From: an uncultured Methanobrevibacter sp.
GTDB taxonomy: Archaea > Methanobacteriota > Methanobacteria > Methanobacteriales > Methanobacteriaceae
Assembly (NCBI RefSeq): GCF_946184425.1
Contig: NZ_CAMHFP010000002.1
Span: forward strand, 35,354-99,353
Direction: 5' to 3'
DNA: 64,000 nucleotides
Position 1 is the first letter of the stretch. Each line of letters starts with the position of its first letter. The translations under genes were made by a program, and so were the position numbers. The notes under the pieces are model-generated. The model made no database searches and was not told where the DNA came from. It was given only the letters and a program-made list of their open reading frames with translations. Shown in pieces: positions 61,809-64,000 of the stretch.

Positions 61809-63080
61809 ATGAACAATGTGTTTAGTTTTGAAGGAATAGAAATTAATCAGGACTTGTTGGAGAGAACAAATCCCATATTTAACACTGCTCGGATGACTCT
61901 TTTTCAGCTGGCGGTAGCAGGTCATGATGATGCAATGGATATAGTTGAAAAGTTGAATCTTACCAAGGAAGATACACAGAACAGCAAAACTGTCAAGGCC
62001 GATGAGGATGATCTTTTTGTTAACAGCGTCATTATGGATGTGAGATATTTTACCAGTGGAAAGCTCGCTAAGGAATCTGGTTTAACCGTGGTTGACTTGC
62101 CATGCGGTTTCACACCCAGAGCCCTTGAATTTTCAAAAAGCGGCAGGAAATATGTTGGAATGGATCTTCCCGCAACAATCAATGAAGTTGAACCTGCCAT
62201 TATGTCACTGCTGGATGAAAACCAAAAAAAGCTTGTTAGTTTTGAAGGCGTGGATGCAACAAATTATCAGTCCCTTAAGTCTGCATTTGACAAAATTGAT
62301 GGTGAGGTATGCATAACAACAGAGGGGCTCCTGATGTATCTTACAAATTCCGAGATGGATGTCATGTGCGATAACATTAAAAAGATTCTTCAAGAGCATG
62401 GAGGATACTGGATTACTCTTGATCCTGAAATATCTTTTCTCTATGTTTTGATAGTGAAAGCTTTTTATGGTGATCGAACAAGGGAAATTATGTATCGGTC
62501 TAGGTTTAGAATAGAGGATAAATCTGATGTAAAGGCTGTGCGCAATACAATAACTGTTCGTGTCGTAGGTGATGTTCAGGAAAATATGAGAAATGCAATT
62601 AATTATATTGCCTCAAGGGGATTTAAACTGGAAAGGATACCATTTGCAGACCATGTTCCTGAGTTTAAAAGTTTAAAGAATGCAGACCCTAAAATTGCAG
62701 ACCATATCAAGGAAGGCCTTAAGAGAGTGTGTATATGGAAGATTTCCGTAGATGAATCGGATAAGGAGGAAATTTCTGATTCCGGAACTGAGTCTTTTGA
62801 TGCAGATGCGTCAATTGATGGTGACATGCTTAATCTCATCATGTCAGGAAATTTAGATTCATTAAGTGCACCTAATCTTCTTGCCAATTATGAAAAGATT
62901 AAAAAAGATAATGCTTTAAGAAGCGTGATGATTGATTGTTCAAAACTGGAATATGTATCATCTGCAGGTCTGCGCGTTCTTCTTATTATGCATGATGGCT
63001 GCAGGGGTGGAGTTGTAATGAAGTCATGCAATGAAAGGGTCAGAGAAGTTTTATCAGATACTGATATAAAAATTAAATAA
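61809..63080 (+). CDS. LCM-type methyltransferase fused to a STAS domain
   Basis: 423 residues, GGAGATATT before ATG. Residues about 60-310: methyltransferase with LTVVDLPCGFTPRALEF (SAM motif) and EGLLMYLTNSEMD (same GLxMYL loop as the gene at 52925). Residues about 330-423: STAS domain, VMIDCSKLEYVSSAGLRVLL, with the Ser pair at the site phosphorylated in anti-sigma factor antagonists, and acidic linker between the domains. STAS domains bind NTP and relay phosphorylation or partner switching. The fusion suggests regulated methylation, perhaps of a protein or metabolite. Preceded by the zinc-ribbon gene. Confidence 0.8.
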   Translation: MNNVFSFEGIEINQDLLERTNPIFNTARMTLFQLAVAGHDDAMDIVEKLNLTKEDTQNSKTVKADEDDLFVNSVIMDVRYFTSGKLAKESGLTVVDLPCGFTPRALEFSKSGRKYVGMDLPATINEVEPAIMSLLDENQKKLVSFEGVDATNYQSLKSAFDKIDGEVCITTEGLLMYLTNSEMDVMCDNIKKILQEHGGYWITLDPEISFLYVLIVKAFYGDRTREIMYRSRFRIEDKSDVKAVRNTITVRVVGDVQENMRNAINYIASRGFKLERIPFADHVPEFKSLKNADPKIADHIKEGLKRVCIWKISVDESDKEEISDSGTESFDADASIDGDMLNLIMSGNLDSLSAPNLLANYEKIKKDNALRSVMIDCSKLEYVSSAGLRVLLIMHDGCRGGVVMKSCNERVREVLSDTDIKIK

Positions 63081-63096
63081 ATTGATTCAGCAATTA

Positions 63097-63693
63097 TCAT
63101 TCATAATCTTCACAATAACATCCTTTGCATATATGATGTCCTAAATTGCAGTAATACTCAACATATCCATCAATTTCCATATCTCCAACAATTCCTCCGT
63201 AACTGTCAAAAAATTCCTCGTAGAAATGTATGCAAGTAAAACTGCAGTAGCCTCCACGGGTCGGTGGAGTGTTTTCTATTTGTTTTCTTCTCATTTCTTT
63301 TTCTTTAGCTATTCTGGCTTCTTCTTCAGCTCTTTTCTGATCTATTCTGATTTTATTTTCCTGCATTAACTGATTTATCCTATCTTCAACTTCTCCACTT
63401 TTAATTTTCCCGGAGTCGATTTCTTCGTAAACCTGTTTTTTGATATTTTCCGCCGTATTAAAACCTATACCCATTCTGAGTATTTCCTCAGTGAAACTTG
63501 CCTTGAATAATATTCCTCCCCCCATTACTTTTTTAAGCTGATTTCTGGCTCTTTCTTTTTCGTATTTATCCTGAACTGATTTTAATGAAGTGTCCTGTTT
63601 CATATCCTCTTTATCTATTTTAGTCCCACAATTACCGCAATAATTATAATCTTTTTCTAATTTGGCCCCGCAGTTAGTGCAAAAATTGCCCAT
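63097..63693 (-). CDS. Zinc-ribbon protein with cysteine-rich C-terminus
   Basis: 198 residues from ATG 63693 (GGGGA upstream). Zinc ribbon CTNCGAKLEKDYNYCGNCGT at the start, a helical charged centre (RNQLKKVMGGGILFKASFTE, then a KRAEEEARIAKEKEMRRK coiled region) and a C-terminal Cys/His cluster (CSFTCIHFYEEFF, CNLGHHICKGCYCEDYE), which may bind another metal. Cytosolic. No family recognised. Convergent with the STAS-fusion gene, 16 bp between their stops. Confidence 0.65.
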   Translation of the reverse strand: MGNFCTNCGAKLEKDYNYCGNCGTKIDKEDMKQDTSLKSVQDKYEKERARNQLKKVMGGGILFKASFTEEILRMGIGFNTAENIKKQVYEEIDSGKIKSGEVEDRINQLMQENKIRIDQKRAEEEARIAKEKEMRRKQIENTPPTRGGYCSFTCIHFYEEFFDSYGGIVGDMEIDGYVEYYCNLGHHICKGCYCEDYE

Positions 63694-64000
63694 ATTATCA
63701 TTCCCCAATTCAATCTTATTAAACACAGTTTAGTCTAAACTTATATATATGTTTCTAAGTTCTGCCATTTATATTAACTGTATTTATATTTTTTTCAAGG
63801 TAAATGAAGATGAATATGCATAATATTGCAGCAATAATTGCGAGTAATTGGGAAAAAATTATGGAAAAGAGACAGATTAAGTTATTTCTATTCTAAGAAT
63901 GATACGGAAGATAAAACTGTTTTTAAAAAGAAAATTAGTAACTTTCAACAAAGGGATGAATTACTATTATATTTCTCTCTTTTTTGTATATTTTTTAAAA
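63694..64000. other. Right-edge region, no clear gene
   Basis: An ATG at 63811 opens 29 codons only. Another frame stays open from about 63838 to the window edge (KLWKRDRLSYFYSKNDTEDK) but starts with TTG and has no ribosome site. Either a gene remnant or the start of something outside the window. Confidence 0.3.

Noticed and set aside
62092-62316. Plus-strand ORF inside the methyltransferase-STAS gene
   Set aside because: Overlaps the well-supported frame completely and has no ribosome site.
1-64000. tRNA, rRNA or other stable RNA genes
   Set aside because: No GC-rich cloverleaf-like or rRNA-like segment was found by reading the intergenic regions; a covariance search was not possible.
63838-64000. 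Gene entering from the right edge
   Set aside because: The frame stays open but begins with TTG without a ribosome site; too little sequence to support a call.

Overview
The window is AT-rich archaeal DNA, most probably a Methanobacteriales methanogen of the Methanobrevibacter type. This is inferred from TTTATATA-like TATA boxes, GGTGAT/GGAG ribosome binding sites, Mrp-type ATPase, small zinc-ribbon membrane proteins, secreted proteins with Ig-like repeats, EFR1-type flavodoxin-ferredoxins and several oxygen-defence genes. I saw no rRNA, tRNA, CRISPR array, transposase or phage genes. It reads as ordinary chromosome with many accessory genes.

Layout. 1-4.2 kb: a partial CAT-like acetyltransferase, an NADH oxidase/CoA-disulfide-reductase-like flavoprotein with an Mrp ATPase, and a fused MsrA-MsrB. 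4.2-6.1 kb: two small genes, then an operon of SseB-like paralogues with inverted repeats upstream. 6.1-15.7 kb: a ketopantoate-reductase-like gene, a GNAT-zinc ribbon protein, a frameshifted ICMT-like methyltransferase, a SAM methyltransferase, a RecB/Cas4-type nuclease, an iron-sulfur flavoprotein, an alpha/beta hydrolase, an interrupted and an intact ferredoxin, Nudix, acyltransferase-3 and a monooxygenase. 15.8-17.7 kb: a secreted Ig-like/cysteine-peptidase protein. 17.9-23.8 kb: mdh-sstT, then a TelA-family operon and dtd. 23.7-29.1 kb: small unknowns, GNAT, NimA-like, a bacterial-type ung behind tandem hairpins and metal-repressor-like sites, secreted proteins and a YkgJ-like protein.

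29.2-34.8 kb is the most unusual part: an FHA-winged-helix protein, a 1177-residue Ser/Thr kinase fused to an Hsp70 ATPase domain, a 49-residue ORF and an orphan LytS-type 5TM sensor. A TPR-HIRAN protein follows on the other strand. 36-44.9 kb is a redox block: nitroreductase, disulfide oxidoreductase, OYE-like enzyme, MarR regulator with an adjacent palindrome, bacterioferritin-like protein, MBL hydrolase, EFR1 protein, a thioredoxin-CcdA pair and cysteine synthase.

45-64 kb holds a zinc-ribbon protein with a recent 97-residue duplication, GNAT, a hydrolase, a GT2 glycosyltransferase paired with a degenerate asparagine-synthase-like protein, pyridoxal kinase, a TcmP-like methyltransferase behind a DtxR-like operator, SurE, a second acyltransferase, a second OYE, a 983-residue secreted SGNH esterase, a broken secreted-protein gene, a zinc-ribbon gene with a methyltransferase-STAS fusion, and another zinc-ribbon gene.

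Three themes recur: (1) oxygen, thiol and flavin redox defence; (2) metal-dependent regulation suggested by scattered TTTAGG-N4-CCTAAA palindromes; (3) signalling proteins with unusual fusions. Three genes (8776-9248, 13200-13415, 60691-61132) carry frame disruptions, so either real decay or residual assembly indels must be considered.
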